This document shows positions 33,136-45,484 of a stretch of DNA of 64,000 bases, piece after piece. The notes under the pieces were generated by a model, which was not told the origin of the DNA, searched no databases, and saw nothing but the letters and a program-made list of their open reading frames with translations. Source of the stretch: Ariolimax columbianus (lineage: Eukaryota > Mollusca > Gastropoda > Stylommatophora > Arionidae); contig JAVGWX010000011.1 in the NCBI GenBank assembly GCA_036924085.1, forward strand, positions 36,825,710-36,889,709, read 5' to 3'. Each line of letters opens with the position of its first letter. The first letter of the stretch is position 1. A program made the translations under genes and the position numbers.

Positions 33136-34080
33136 GACCAAACATTCCACGTAGCAGGCCAGGGAACCCCAACTAACAAGTGCTCAAAACTCCCTAACAT
33201 CTTGACTCTGTAGAACAGCGCCTTGGTTCGCCTGCCTTAGCAAAACCTTCATTGTGCGCTTCAAGTCTAGTAAGCGTTCATCGGGGGGTAAAGAAAAAAA
33301 AGATGCAAGGTTTCGCTACATTCCTCGTTCAAAGACCGCCATTTTGATGTTGTCTTTTGGGAGTCACTTGCGTCGTACCTCTCAGTCGGTGCTCTACAGT
33401 CACAAAAAGTGCTCCTATGCTGAACAGAAAATCGCCGATGCAGCGAGTGAGGGAGAAGCATACTACCTGAAAAGTCGTCACTCAAGACACCGTTCATGTA
33501 TGCCCTAGTGCCGTAGGTGTAGACATCCGCGTGCCGACCCACACGCAGCCCCAACTATCCCTACAGATCTGAGGATGTCGCCATCTACGTTCGCAATGGA
33601 TAATGTGCAAGTACTACTGCTACTACTATCAAAACGTTACTTCCCTCACCAAACCAAGGTCAATGTCAATGTCAACTTAGTTTTATAAAAGACATCGCCG
33701 TAGAAAATGAACTGTTGCACGCTCGACTGTGCTAGGTTTATGTTCTAAGGTCAGGTTAGTATCGTCTCGCCTTCCCTAACTGTGTTTGGTCTCGTGTACA
33801 GATGGACGACTCTGGTCACAGCAAGACCGGATCTTCCACTTGTTACGTCATCCACAGAGACAATATATCATAACCGCTCTGTCTTTCATTATCGTCGACA
33901 AACTAACTCCCGTGCCCCGAGACTTGTCAAAATGTCGTGAAAGCAGGACTAGCGTGGAATGACAAATCGTTGGACATTGTTCACACCTTGATGGAGTAAT
34001 CTGGGACAAGTCAAACAGGAACTGGAGGCTACAACTTACAAAAAAAAACGACGTGGATGTCAAAACTAGGAACATCATTA
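33136..34080. other. Unclassified stretch with opposing ORFs
   Basis: Frames of 84 codons (plus, 33254-33508) and 95 codons (minus, 33267-33554) overlap. Neither has a motif I recognise nor clear splice context. No repeat is visible. Confidence 0.3.
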
Positions 34081-34085
34081 AAGCA

Positions 34086-34325
34086 CCTGTTTCAAGCCAT
34101 GACTAAAACACTGCGAAGGCCTGTTTCCAGCCATGACTAAAACACTGCGAAGGCCTGTTTCAAGCCATGACTAAAACACTGGAAGACCTGTTTCAAGCCA
34201 TGACTAAAACACTCGGAAAGCAAGCATGTTTCAAGCCATGACTAAAACACTGCGAAGGCCTGTTTCAAGCCATGACTAAAACACTGAAACGCATGTTTCA
34301 ATCCATGACTAAAACACTGGGAATG
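34086..34325. repeat. 33-34-bp minisatellite, 7 copies
   Basis: Monomer CCTGTTTCAAGCCATGACTA plus AAACACTGCGAAGG, with small length changes between copies. Confidence 0.95.
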
Positions 34326-34492
34326 TTAACTCGTTTGGCTTAATATGAGAACTATAATAAACGTGTAGCGATGTCTCGATTTAAATGTCTTTATTAAAAC
34401 TGAAAAGAGGATTAATAAACACAGATAAAAACAAAGAACGTTAAACACATATCAGTAAATAGGATCTCGACTATGTCGATGGTTAGGCTCTT

Positions 34493-34880
34493 CTGTCTCA
34501 TACCAGCATGGTCTCATACCAACATGGTCTCATACCAACATGGTCTCATACCAGCATGGTCTCATACCAGCATGGTCTCATACCACCATGGTCTCATACC
34601 AGCATGGTCTCATACCAGCATGGTCTCATACCAACATGGTCTCATACCAACATGGTCTCATACCAACATGGTCTCAAATCACCATGGTCTCATACCAGCA
34701 TGGTCTCATACCGGCATGGTCTCATACCACCATGGTCTCATACCAACATGGTCTCATACCACCATGGTCTCATACCAGCATGGTCTCATACCAACATGGT
34801 CTCATACCACCATGGTCTCATACCAGCATGGTCTCATACCAACATGGTCTCATACCAACATGGTCTTATACCAACAGCCA
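34493..34880. repeat. 16-bp minisatellite, about 24 copies
   Basis: Monomer TCTCATACCAACATGG with variants at one position (A, G or C before CATGG). All three plus-strand frames stay open because 16-bp monomers without a stop give stop-free 48-bp cycles; these are not genes. Confidence 0.97.
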
Positions 34881-34895
34881 TATGCAAAATAAGAA

Positions 34896-35610
34896 ATTTA
34901 TACTCGAAGAGAGGTCACTTCAAATTGCGGTTAAAAATACAGAGAGACCAAAAAAATGGGTTTGAAAATAAATGCAATTAGCAATGATAGAATTGTGCTG
35001 AGAGCCACCCACCTTCAGAGTGTGGAATGTTTCACATACCTGGGCAGCAATATAGGCGTAGTAGGAGGTACAGAAAACGATGCTCAGTTAAGAATACAGA
35101 AGGCGAGAGGAGCTTTCATTTCATTTAGAAATTTATGGAAGTCAAAAGAAATTAAAGCACCAAAATAAAAATCTTAAACTACAACGTAATATCCGTTCTG
35201 TTATATGGTTCTGAAAGATAAAGGACAACACAGGTACTTATGGAAAAGGTACAGATCTTCGTCAGTGGTTGCCTACGGAAAATACAAGGGTGGACATGGT
35301 AGGACAAGATCTTTCACACGGAACTGATGGGGAAAACGGAACAAATACCAGTGGAGTGGGAAATACGGTGGAGGCGATGGATAGGTCACACATTACGGAA
35401 CATTACCAGACAAGCTTTGTTCTGGAATCCACAGGGGAAGAGAAGTAGAGGAGGACCAAGACGCTCATGAAAGAGGGAACTGGAAACAAATCTAAAGGCA
35501 CCAAACAGGACGTAGACATAATTAGCGCAGATGGCCTATGATAGGAAGTCTTGGCGAGTATTTGTTCAGGACCTATGCTCTACAGGGAGCTGACAAGTTT
35601 TTGATTGAGT
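34896..35610 (+). pseudogene. LINE C-terminal region
   Basis: Reads MGLKINAISNDRIVLRATHL (34956-35015), VECFTYLGSNIGVVGGTEND, RIQKARGAFISFRNLWKSKE (35090-35150), then in broken frames VLLYGSER, CLRKIQGW, a GHTLRN-like block, KRSRGGPRR, and MAYDRKSWRVFVQDLC (35530-35580). This order is the usual RTE-like RT C-terminus. It starts just after the 16-bp array. Confidence 0.87.
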
Positions 35611-35838
35611 GATATAAGATGAATAAAATTAAATAATTTTTAATAACCACCAAGATATCATGGTTGACCCGCCATCATTGATAGTGAGGTCATGACGGAG
35701 AAAGTAAACAGTTGACATTGAAATACATTTTTTTAAAAAGAATAAATAACAATGAACTGGCAAACGCAGGCAGAACACGTACACGCCAGCACAACGGTAT
35801 AATTTGTTGTTTAGCTGATGGCTTTCTTTTCTCGTACC

Positions 35839-36040
35839 CATGTCCACAACAGCTGACGGCTCTCTCTTCTCCATCCATGTCCACAACAGCTGACGGCTCT
35901 CTCTTCTCCACCCATGTCCACAACAGCTGACGGCTCTCTCTTCTCCACCCATGTTCACAACAGCTAACGGCTCTCTCTTCTCGTACCCATGTCCACAACA
36001 GCTGACGGCTCTCTCTTCTCCACCCATGTCCAGTGCATTC
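35839..36040. repeat. 37-bp minisatellite, about 5.5 copies
   Basis: Monomer CATGTCCACAACAGCTGACG plus GCTCTCTCTTCTCCACC; one 38-bp unit. Confidence 0.95.
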
Positions 36041-36630
36041 TTTCCCCACCCATTTCTTCCCATCCCACCTCTCCCGTCACAAACCCGCTTCTTCATATTT
36101 TCCACAGTAAATATTATACCTTTAATCTATACTCTAGAGTTTTTTCTGGGTATTTTTTTAAGTGCTTAAAGGATCACAATTAAAGTCAGATTTAGAAAGG
36201 AAAATTAGAAGGCAAAACACAATATAACGAATGTACTGATATGATTTTAAACAAAAAAGTGTTATGGTTTGTCCGAGATTTCAACCTGGAACCTTCTCGC
36301 ACACTAGATTCACGTGATTTGATCAGCCAATCAAATCATCCTGAATATTCTCTGGAAGCGTACGGTAAATAAGAGAGCCATACAGAAAATATAAAAATAT
36401 ACATAAATATTTGTTAATGGTATCACCCAAATAAAACAGTTTCCAAGTCATAAATGTTGATATCAAGATTTTCTTCATGTTCAAACCAGATACATTGGAA
36501 TACAGACTTGCTTCTGTTTAATATTGTTATTATAAAACGTATCTTGCGTTTTTTGTACAAATACCATAAATCCTCTTCGTTTCTCGATATGTTTACATGG
36601 GCAGCGTGCACAGTTAAAATAATTGTGTCT
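36041..36630. other. AT-rich stretch, no feature recognised
   Basis: No gene or known repeat family is visible. Confidence 0.3.
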
Positions 36631-36633
36631 TTT

Positions 36634-36702
36634 CCGAGATTCTAGTGCAAAATTATGGATTCCATGAAACGAGACTCTAGTGCAAATTTATGGATTCCAT
36701 GA
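36634..36702. repeat. 36-bp duplication
   Basis: Two copies of GAGATTCTAGTGCAAAATTA plus TGGATTCCATGAAAC. Confidence 0.9.
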
Positions 36703-36879
36703 CATGTCATCTGGTAATAAGGGACAGGATCGATCTACATGCGCGTGCCGTGACGTCAATAACGTATGGACGTTGTTTATCCTCGTAATCTCCTTACGAG
36801 ATAGTAAACAGAAAGCTACAGAAGTTACAACAGATAGAACATGTCAGTGATAATGTGCTAGCGTCCTGCTGAGAACATG

Positions 36880-37465
36880 CTGATGTTGTTATCCAATAGC
36901 TGCTGAGAAAGTATACTTCATTCTTATGTATATACACACACACACAAGTCCTAACTTAACGTCTTTATACTGGTTTAGAAGACTATACAGATTCTGTATA
37001 CAACCAGTTTCATTGACATTTCCTTGCTCTAAAACCTATGCGGATTCAATCTATTCTTAAATGCAATAATTCTCCCTGCCATCACTACTTCGTGGGACAA
37101 TGCATCCCAAGCTCTCATCAATCTCTGACTACAAAAATTGTTCTTATATTTTCTTTAGTTCAATTGCAGCTGTGTCCTCTTGTTCTTGTATCTGGCTGTC
37201 TTCTTCAGTTGTTTCACCGCTCTGTACATTGTGTTGGCAATTGTCGGCAGTGCTTGGAAGAATATTTTCCTCCTGTCCGCAAACGCCTTGCACTCGAGTA
37301 GTAGGTGTCTGTTTCATCAAGGCGAGGGTAATGTCTGCACTAGGGCAGGTGCTGGGGATTGATGCGGTTCAAGTGGCTATTGACTGGTATGTCCTGTTTG
37401 GAACTGATAAATGAGATTTTGATCTCTTCTATGTCGTTTATTATGTCATTATTACCTTTTGAACT
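36880..37465 (-). pseudogene. RNase H-type LINE end split by a CR1-like tail
   Basis: Minus strand, high to low: the VNSHLNRINPQHLP and DETDTYY block (37320-37410) plus RQLPTQCTER match the LINE at 13230-13985. At about 37190 this changes to a CR1-like C-terminus, LMRAWDALSHEVVMAGRIIA, FKNRL (37040-37120), and its 3' tail CTGGTTGTATACAGAATCTG (36985-37010). At 36910-36882 the sequence returns to CTCAGCAGCTATTGGATAAC, AAC, the end of the RNase H-type LINE as seen at 13265-13237. This order shows the CR1-like copy inserted into the other element. Confidence 0.8.
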
Positions 37466-37495
37466 GTGACATGCAGATTGCTTGTAGCGTCATTG

Positions 37496-37690
37496 TCTGT
37501 TTTCGTAATTGTTTGTCGCGTCATTATTTGTCGCGTAATTGTTTGTCCCGTCATTGCCTGTCACGTCAATTGTTTGTCGCGTCATTTCTTGTCGCGTAAT
37601 TGCTTGTCACGTCAATTGTTTGTCGCGTCATTGCTTGTCGCGTCATTGCATGTCGCGTCATTGCTTGTCGCGTCATTGCTTGTTGCGTAA
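37496..37690. repeat. 15-bp minisatellite, about 13 copies
   Basis: Monomer TTGTCGCGTCATTGC with CGTAATTG and CACGTCAATT variants. Confidence 0.95.
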
Positions 37691-40136
37691 AATGGTGCTT
37701 AACCCTATGACGCTCGGCAACTGCTGATGTGACAGATCCCACTGTTTGCCCTGGCCCTTATTCTAACTTAGAACATTATCACACTCATCCACATCATTCA
37801 TGACCATACTCAGTAAATGATATATCACACAGCAGGTGGCATATTTATTATATATAATACTCATACCAGAAAAATGAGTAGTGAAATTACAAACACAATA
37901 CAATACATATCATCTTAACTAAGTATTCTATTATTATATATATGTTAATATACATATTAACTAAAGCGGAACCTTTAAGCATTAGCTGTTGATGGAATTC
38001 CCAACTATCTAAAACCCAGTTCTATTGCCTTGCAATTACATCATACACACCTCACCTTAACTGCGTCCTCAACACATCTTATCAAATACTCTTCCTCACT
38101 CAAATCCCCTCAGGCGGGCGACCTGGACATACCTCGTTCACACTGTGTCCTGCTTACAACATAACGTTCATATTATCACTTAATACAAAACTCACACACC
38201 TACTTGAGCGATTCTGTTCTATCACTAACATTCGTGCAACAATCTATCAATCGCTCCTCTATCTAAGTCGGTGAGTTAAAAATACTATCTAAATTCAGTC
38301 TCTCTCTCTCTCTCGCTCTCATCTCTCTATCCCTCATCTTCATCCAGCCTCCTGAGCTAAACTTTGTCTCGAGTCATATACACTCAAGCAAAGTCAGAGC
38401 TTGACCAATGGATCTCAGGGGATGGCTATATTCAGTCTTAATGGAACGAAACACTTTGCACACCTGTCACTCATTCTCTCGCAGCAAGCCCCGCTGCCAA
38501 TCCGTCTGTCAATCATTCTCTCCCTACCCAAATCGGAAGGCCAGTGATCAGCACCTACCTGTCCACATTCTTTGCCCCAACTCTGTTCTCCTCTGTTGAG
38601 ACGGTGAGTGACATTGACACGCATTCAGGTACATTTGTTATCAGCAACCACATCACCCCTGTCATAAACTCTCTGCTCCGGTGGGAACTGTTATATTACC
38701 TTCCTAAACTACAGACCGAAACATGGATGGTCATTTTTTTCATCTGTCAAATGACCACCATTTTCGCCTCCACTATCCATAATGTAAACACCACTCATGT
38801 TTACAACTTCACTCACATCGTACATGCATAATAGACATGTCATTTGATACATATAAACTTTTTGTAAAACATACATAATCAATATTAGCAGAAGAAAAAC
38901 ACTGTGGATGGTCGTCTTTACACAAGCCACAAGCCACCACTTTTAAGTTCGTTTTACAGTCAAACACACCCAATTCTGTCCCTGCAGGACCTTTAGCCCA
39001 TCAAAACAGAAACACCTTAAGGAATTCTCCTTACTCATTGAGGTCAACATACCTCGCCTTGTATCCCGTGCGATCCTGTAAGGACACGACCCTTCATTGT
39101 TACACTCGACCAGTTCAGGTCAATTTTCCCAGGCGTTCTCATTACACGGCTCCCATTACGACCCATGGTCGACGATTCCCTTTGTACTAACTCCTGTGAG
39201 GCCACGAATTTACGTGGGTTATCCTCGGGCTAGTTATCACTGTCTCTCCTGACAGCTATCCCCTCTCAAAGAAAACAGCAAAATTCTGTATGTTTCCCAC
39301 AAAAACGATTTTTGACAACATATGTAATAGTCAATATTACAACTTGTGATCAACGTAGTCTTCTTTGCAAAGACTCCACATACATGTGATAAAATATACA
39401 CACAAGTCAATATGTCTGTTATGACGCATCTTCAATTAAGTCGGCCAGCTGAGTGCCCCACATGCTAGTTCTTGTTCTGGAACTTGTGGTAACCTCTGTT
39501 TGCGGAGGCCTACAGTCTGGATGAGATACACTTCTCTGTAGATCAGTACCTAGATAACTATCAAATCTGTAACCATGTTTACACAACAAAATAACAACAA
39601 AATAAAGAAAAAACCAATGCATACAATGTCGAAACATACAAGCCAATAAACATGCAATGCATACAATGTCAGACCCAAAACCAAATACAAATGTCAAAAT
39701 ATTTGCACGCATACTCATGATATCAATATTTCAGTAAAAAAATGCAAGACATGCAAGGTCGACCAAACAACAAAATAAAAAAATATATAAGTCATACCAT
39801 TGTCAAAACCAAACAACAAATTATAAATGTCAAAATATTGGCACACATAAACCTGACCATGTGCCATCCACCTTTCACTCCTGCTAGTTCCGCACGTATC
39901 AGCATCTGTTAATGCCCCTTTCAGCAGATTCTAAACTACTGCTAACTATGTCTGAAAGATGATTCAAACTGGCAGGCGAGTAACAGTAAGCAAGTACAGC
40001 AACTACAATGGTGTGTTCGCATGGTTGAGCCTACAGCATGATTTATTTAAATTTTGGAAAGTGTGCTCATTGTCGTTACCCAGACAACTGATTAACAGAC
40101 ACACAAAATGAACCGAATAGGCATGTCCATGCACTT
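37691..40136. other. Unclassified stretch with one candidate exon
   Basis: This is the longest repeat-poor piece outside the hyaluronidase introns. I found no transposon motif. It contains a short CT microsatellite (38296-38330) and the minus-strand frame at 39419-39718, listed separately. Confidence 0.35.
39420..39575 (-). CDS. Possible terminal exon, function unknown
   Basis: A minus-strand frame ends at 39420 after about 50 codons of varied composition (SVSHPDCRPPQTEVTTSSRT, then MWGTQLADLIEDAS and a stop). A long T-rich stretch and GGTTACAG acceptor (near 39572) precede it, as for a last exon. The upstream part of the 99-codon open frame is hydrophobic and T-rich and looks intronic. No family is recognised, and no partner exon was found. 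Confidence 0.25.
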
Positions 40137-40253
40137 GTAAAGCGATGAGATAAGTGTATCATTGTTGGTGGACTGGTAAAGCGATGAGATAAGTGTATCA
40201 ATGTTGGTGGACTGGTAAAGCGATGAGATAAGTGTATCAATGTTGGTGGAAAT
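40137..40253. repeat. 39-bp tandem repeat, 3 copies
   Basis: Monomer GTAAAGCGATGAGATAAGTG plus TATCAATGTTGGTGGACTG; starts at 40137, 40176 and 40215. Confidence 0.95.
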
Positions 40254-40597
40254 TATGGTGAGAAATTTTGGACAAAAAGTGTCTTAAATTGTTTACAATT
40301 TCATATCTCATATGTAGCCATTTACGGCCTATTTACTGACTTGCCCTAGTAACTTATCAGTTGTTTAACCTCAAACGTATTGCACCACCATCTACAACTC
40401 CCAACTGAAGTGAGGATACCTCAGATGTAGCCTGTCCTTTGATCGCTGGCGGTACAGTTTAGAAAGATTTCATTATACAGATTTGTAGTACAAGAAGCTG
40501 ACGTCAGAACTTTAATGTATTCCCCTATTAATGTCTAGCAGTCCACATTATTACGCCTAGCCTGTGTGCCAACATATTTTAATTCAGTCTCTCTTCT
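40254..40597. other. Unique stretch before the satellite, no feature recognised
   Basis: No open frame or repeat of note. Confidence 0.3.
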
Positions 40598-40599
40598 TC

Positions 40600-40907
40600 T
40601 TCTCAAACTGCTACTATCAAGCCCTGAACGTTCTCAAACTGCTACTATCAATCCCTGAACGTTCTCAAACTGCTACTATCAAGCCCTGAACGTTCTCAAA
40701 CTGCTACTATCAAGCCGTGAACGTTCTCAAACTGCTACTATAAAGCCATGAACGTTCTCAAACTGCCACTATAAAGCCGTGAAAGTTCTCAAACTGCCCC
40801 TACCAAGCCCTGAACGTTCTCAAACTGGCACTATCAAGCCGTGAACGTTCTCAAACTGCCACTATCAAGACCGGAACGTTCTTAAACTGCTACGTTCAAG
40901 CCCAGAA
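40600..40907. repeat. 31-bp minisatellite, 10 copies
   Basis: Monomer TTCTCAAACTGCTACTATCA plus AGCCCTGAACG. Its last four copies are carried along in each later higher-order unit of the neighbouring satellite (again at 42504-42625 and 43839-43960). Confidence 0.96.
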
Positions 40908-43900
40908 AAGGGCTTGCAAGTAGTAGGGTGTAGTCCGGGTATCGTAATACGTTGTGTCATAGTTTGCCGCTGTGCAGCGACATTTACACCTTCCGGTTCG
41001 ACACATCCGACTTCAGCATGGTATTTTTCAGTACTCGGTTAGCTAGCCCTCCCTCTTCGATCCATTCACCTTAGCCAGCCCTCCCTCTTCGATCCATTCA
41101 CCTTAGCCAGTCCTCCCTCTTCGATCCATTCACCTTAGCCAGCCCTCCCTCTTCGATCCATTCACCTTAGCCAGACCTCCATCTTCGATCCATTCACCTT
41201 AGCCAGTCCTCCCTCTTCGATCCATTCACCTCAGCCAGCCCTCCCTCTTCGATCCATTCACCTTAGCCAGCCCTCCCTCTTCGATCCATTCACCTTAACC
41301 AGCCCTCCCTCTTCGATCCATTCACCTTAGCCAGTCCTTCCTCTTCGATCCATTCACCTTAGCCAGCCCTCCCTCTTCGATCCATTCACCTTAGCCAGTC
41401 CTCCTCTTCGATCCATTCACCTTAGCCAGCCCTATCTCTTCGATCCATTCACCTCAGCCAGCTCTCCTTCTTCAATCCATTCACCTTAGCCAGTCCTCCC
41501 TCTTCGATCCATTCACCTCAGCCAGCCCTCCCTCTTCGATCCATTCACCTTAGCCAGCCCTCCCTCTTCGATCCATTCACCTTAGCCAGTCCTCCCTCTT
41601 CGATCCATTCACATTAGCCAGCCCTCCCTCTTCGATCCATTCACCTTAGCCAGCCCTCCCTCTTCGATCCATTCACCTTAGCCAGTCCTCCCTCTTCGAT
41701 CCATTTACCTTAGCCAGCCCTCCCTCTTCGATCCATTCACCTTAGCCAGCCCTCCCTCTTCGATCCATTCACCTTAGCCAGCCCTCCCTCTTCGATCCAT
41801 TCACCTTAGCCAGCCCTCCCTCTTCGATCCATTCACCTTAGCCAGTCCTCCCTCTTCGATCCATTCACCTTAGCCAGCCCTCCCTCTTCGATCCATTCAC
41901 CTTAGCCAGTCCTCCCTCTTCGATCCATTCACCTTAGCCAGCCCTCTCTCTTCGATCCATTCACCTTAGCCAGTCCTCCTCTTCGATCCATTCACCTTAG
42001 CCAGCCCTCCCTTTTCGATCCATTAACCTCAGCCAGCTCTCCTTCTTCGATCCATTCACCTTAGCCAGTCCTCCCTCTTCGATCCATTCACCTCAGCCAG
42101 CCCTCCCTCTTCGATCCATTCACTATAGCCAGCCCTCCCTCTTCGATCCATTCACCTTAGCCAGTCCTCCCTCTTCGATCCCTTCACCTTAGCCAGCCCT
42201 CCCTCTTCGATCCATTCACCTTAGCCAGCCCTCCCTCTTCGATCCATTCACCTTAGCCAGCCCTCCTTCTTCGATCCATTCACCTTAGCCAGTCCTCCCT
42301 CTTCGATCCATTCACCTTAGACAGTCCTCCCTCTTCAATCCATTCACCTCAGCCAGCCCTCCCTTTTCGATCCATTCACCTTAGCCAGCCCTCCCTCTTC
42401 GATCCATTCACCTCAGCCAGCCCTCCCTCTTCGATCCATTCACCTTAGCCAGTGCGCCATGTCGCAGCCTGTTATCCCGGATCACCACGTGTAGGTGGAG
42501 AAGTTCTCAAACTGCCCCTACCAAGCCCTGAACGTTCTCAAACTGGCACTATCAAGCCGTGAACGTTCTCAAACTGCCACTATCAAGCCCGGAACGTTCT
42601 TAAACTGCTACGTTCAAGCCCAGAAAAGGGCTTGCAAGTAGTAGGGTGTAGTCCGGGTATCGTAATACGTTGTGTCGTAGTTTGCCGCTGTTCAGCGACA
42701 TTTGCACCTTCCGGTTCGACACATCCGACTTCAGCATGGCATTTTTCAGTACTCGGTTAGCTAGCCCTCCCTCTTCGATCCATTCACCTTAGCCAGCCCT
42801 CCCTCTTCGATCCATTCACCTTAGCCAGTCCTCCCTCTTCGATCCATTCACCTTAGCCAGCCCTCCCTCTTCGATCCATTCACCTTAGCCAGCCCTCCCT
42901 CTTCGATCCATTCACCTTAGCCAGTCCTCCCTCTTCGATCCATTCACATTAGCCAGCCCTCCCTCTTCGATCCATTCACCTTAGCCAGCCCTCCCTCTTC
43001 GATCCATTCACCTTATCCAGTCCTCCCTCTTCGATCCATTTACCTTAGCCAGCCCTCCCTCTTCGATCCATTCACCTTAGCCAGCCCTCCCTCTTCGATC
43101 CATTCACCTTAGCCAGCCCTCCATCTTCGATCCATTCACCTTAGCCAGCCCTCCCTCTTCGATCCATTCACCTTAGCCAGTCCTCCCTCTTCGATCCATT
43201 CACCTTAGCCAGCCCTCCCTCTTCGATCCATTCACCTTAGCCAGTCCTCCCTCTTCGATCCATTCACCTTAGCCAGCCCTCTCTCTTCGATCCATTCACC
43301 TTAGCCAGTCCTCCTCTTCGATCCATTCACCTTAGCCAGCCCTCCCTTTTCGATCCATTAACCTCAGCCAGCCCTCCTTCTTCGATCCATTCACCTTAGC
43401 CAGTCCTCCCTCTTCGATCCATTCACCTCAGCCAGCCCTCCCTCTTCGATCCATTCACTATAGCCAGCCCTCCCTCTTCGATCCATTCACCTTAGCCAGT
43501 CCTCCCTCTTCGATCCCTTCACCTTAGCCAGCCCTCCCTCTTCGATCCATTCACCTTAGCCAGCCCTCCCTCTTCGATCCATTCACCTTAGCCAGCCCTC
43601 CTTCTTCGATCCATTCACCTTAGCCAGTCCTCCCTCTTCGATCCATTCACCTTAGACAGTCCTCCCTCTTCGATCCATTCACCTCAGCCAGCCCTCCCTC
43701 TTCGATCCATTCACCTTAGCCAGCCCTCCCTCTTCGATCCATTCACCTCAGCCAGCCCTCCCTCTTCGATCCATTCACCTTAGCCAGTGCGCCATGTCGC
43801 AGCCTGTTATCCCGGATCACCACGTGTAGGTGGAGAAGTTCTCATACTGCCCCTACCAAGCCCTGAACGTTCTCAAACTGGCACTATCAAGCCGTGAACG

Positions 43901-45045
43901 TTCTCAAACTGCCACTATCAAGCCCGGAACGTTCTTAAACTGCTACGTTCAAGCCCAGAAAAGGGCTTGCAAGTAGTAGGGTGTAGTCCGGGTATCGTAA
44001 TACGTTGTGTCGTAGTTTGCCGCTGTGCAGCGACATTTGCACCTTCCGGTTCGACACATCCGACTTCAGCATGGCATTTTTCAGTACTCGGTTAGCTAGC
44101 CCTCCCTCTTCGATCCATTCACCTTAGCCAGCCCTCCCTCTTCGATCCATTCACCTTAGCCAGTCCTCCCTCTTCGATCCATTCACCTTAGCCAGCCCTC
44201 CCTCTTCGATCCATTCACCTTAGCCAGACCTCCATCTTCGATCCATTCACCTTAGCCAGTCCTCCCTCTTCGATCCATTCACCTCAGCCAGCCCTCCCTC
44301 TTCGATCCATTCACCTTAGCCAGCCCTCCCTCTTCGATCCATTCACCTTAGCCAGTCCTCCCTCTTCGATCCATTCACCTTAACCAGCCCTCCCTCTTCG
44401 ATCGATTCACCTTAGCCAGTCCTCCCTCTTCGATCCATTCACCTTAGCCAGCCTTCCCTCTTCGATCCATTCACCTTAGCCAGTCCTCCTCTTCGATCCA
44501 TTCACCTTAGCCAGCCCTATCTTTTCGATCCATTCACCTCAGACAGCCCTCCTTCTTCGATCCATTCACCTTAGCCAGTCCTCCCTCTTCGATCCATTCA
44601 CCTCAGCCAGCCCTCCCTCTTCGATCCATTCCCCTTAGCCAGCCCTCCCTCTTTGATCCATTCACCTTAGCCAGTCCTCCCTCTTCGATCCATTCACCTT
44701 AGCCAGCCCTCCCTCTTCGATCCATTCACCTTAGCCAGCCCTCCCTCTTCGATCCATTCACCTTAGCCAGCCCTCCCTCTTCGATCCATTCACCTTAGCC
44801 AGCCCTCCCTCTTCGATCCATTCACCTTAGCCAGTCCTCCCTCTTCGATCCATTCACCTTAGACAGTCCTCCCTCTTCGATCCATTCACCTTAGCCAGCC
44901 CTCCCTCTTCGATCCATTCACCTTAGCCAGCCCTCCCTCTTCGATCCATTCACCTCAGCCAGCTCTCCCTCTTCGATCCATTCACCTTAGCCAGTGCGCC
45001 ATGTCGCAGCCTGTTATCCCGGATCACAACGTGTAGGTGAAGAAA
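40786..45045. repeat. Nested satellite: 32-bp monomers in three higher-order units
   Basis: Monomer CCTTAGCCAGCCCTCCCTCT plus TCGATCCATTCA, about 44, 32 and 28 copies in three blocks (41047-42450, 42768-43787, 44098-44993). Each block is preceded by the same spacer of about 260 bp (four 31-bp units, GGGCTTGCAAGTAGTAGGG, a GTTGTGTCGTAG segment, and ACACATCCGACTTCAGCA) and followed by GTGCGCCATGTCGCAGCCTG, then TTATCCCGGATCACCACGTG. The three units are about 1.72, 1.34 and 1.21 kb. Block sequences are largely parallel (same variant order), so whole units were duplicated and then changed in monomer number. Confidence 0.96.
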
Positions 45046-45130
45046 TATCGTAGAAGCTCTGGGTCGCTAGCCCTGATGCTAGCAGTCAGCTAACCGCTAC
45101 ACCGCATGCGCTGCTTAGCATCCTGATCCT
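45046..45130 (-). repeat. Right flank of satellite, dispersed-repeat end
   Basis: AGAAGCTCTGGGTCGCTAGC, then GCTAGCAGTCAGCTAACCGC and GCATGCGCTGCTTAGCATCC. The same order of blocks follows the single 32-bp-like segment at 59779-59860 (other strand). A tRNA-like TGTAGCGGTTAGC is present on the minus strand. Confidence 0.75.
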
Positions 45131-45309
45131 TTTTTTTTTAGTGAACTGTTACACAATTTCAGTGTTTCATTGTTTTATGTTATGAATATTTGTGTGCCCA
45201 CACTACGTTACTCCAAAATGCTCACCTCAACAATCCAAACTACCAAAGATCGTACAACAAGGAATAAGAACGAGGTATCGAATCATGACTTACGAGGCAG
45301 TTAAACAGG

Positions 45310-45480
45310 TTATTTAGGCATACAATGGTTCAACAATGCAAGTAAGATTGAGGACTAAACCATTCGATATGGCTAATTTTGGAACGTGCAAACAAATCCA
45401 GGAAAACAGTGATACAGAAATAGAAGAAGGTTATGAGAGCGTACAACAGAACTTAAAACTAATACAAACTTCTGATGATA
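45310..45480 (+). pseudogene. LINE endonuclease fragment, N-terminal part
   Basis: Reads VRLRTKPFDMANF, then DTEIEEGYESVQQNLKLIQT. It resembles the K-P-F-N-x-x-I-x-Q-V-Y-A-P-T ... E-E-x-E-x-F-Y-E-x-x-Q segment of LINE endonucleases, with the APT motif damaged. The matching C-terminal part is at 46195-46490. Confidence 0.5.
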
Positions 45481-45484
45481 ATAA

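Noticed and set aside
33254..33554. Overlapping frames on both strands as a host gene
   Set aside because: No motif or splice signals; opposing frames of similar length suggest chance.
41047..44993. CRISPR-like array of 32-bp repeats
   Set aside because: Units are directly abutting with no unique spacers, there are no cas genes, and the context is eukaryotic.
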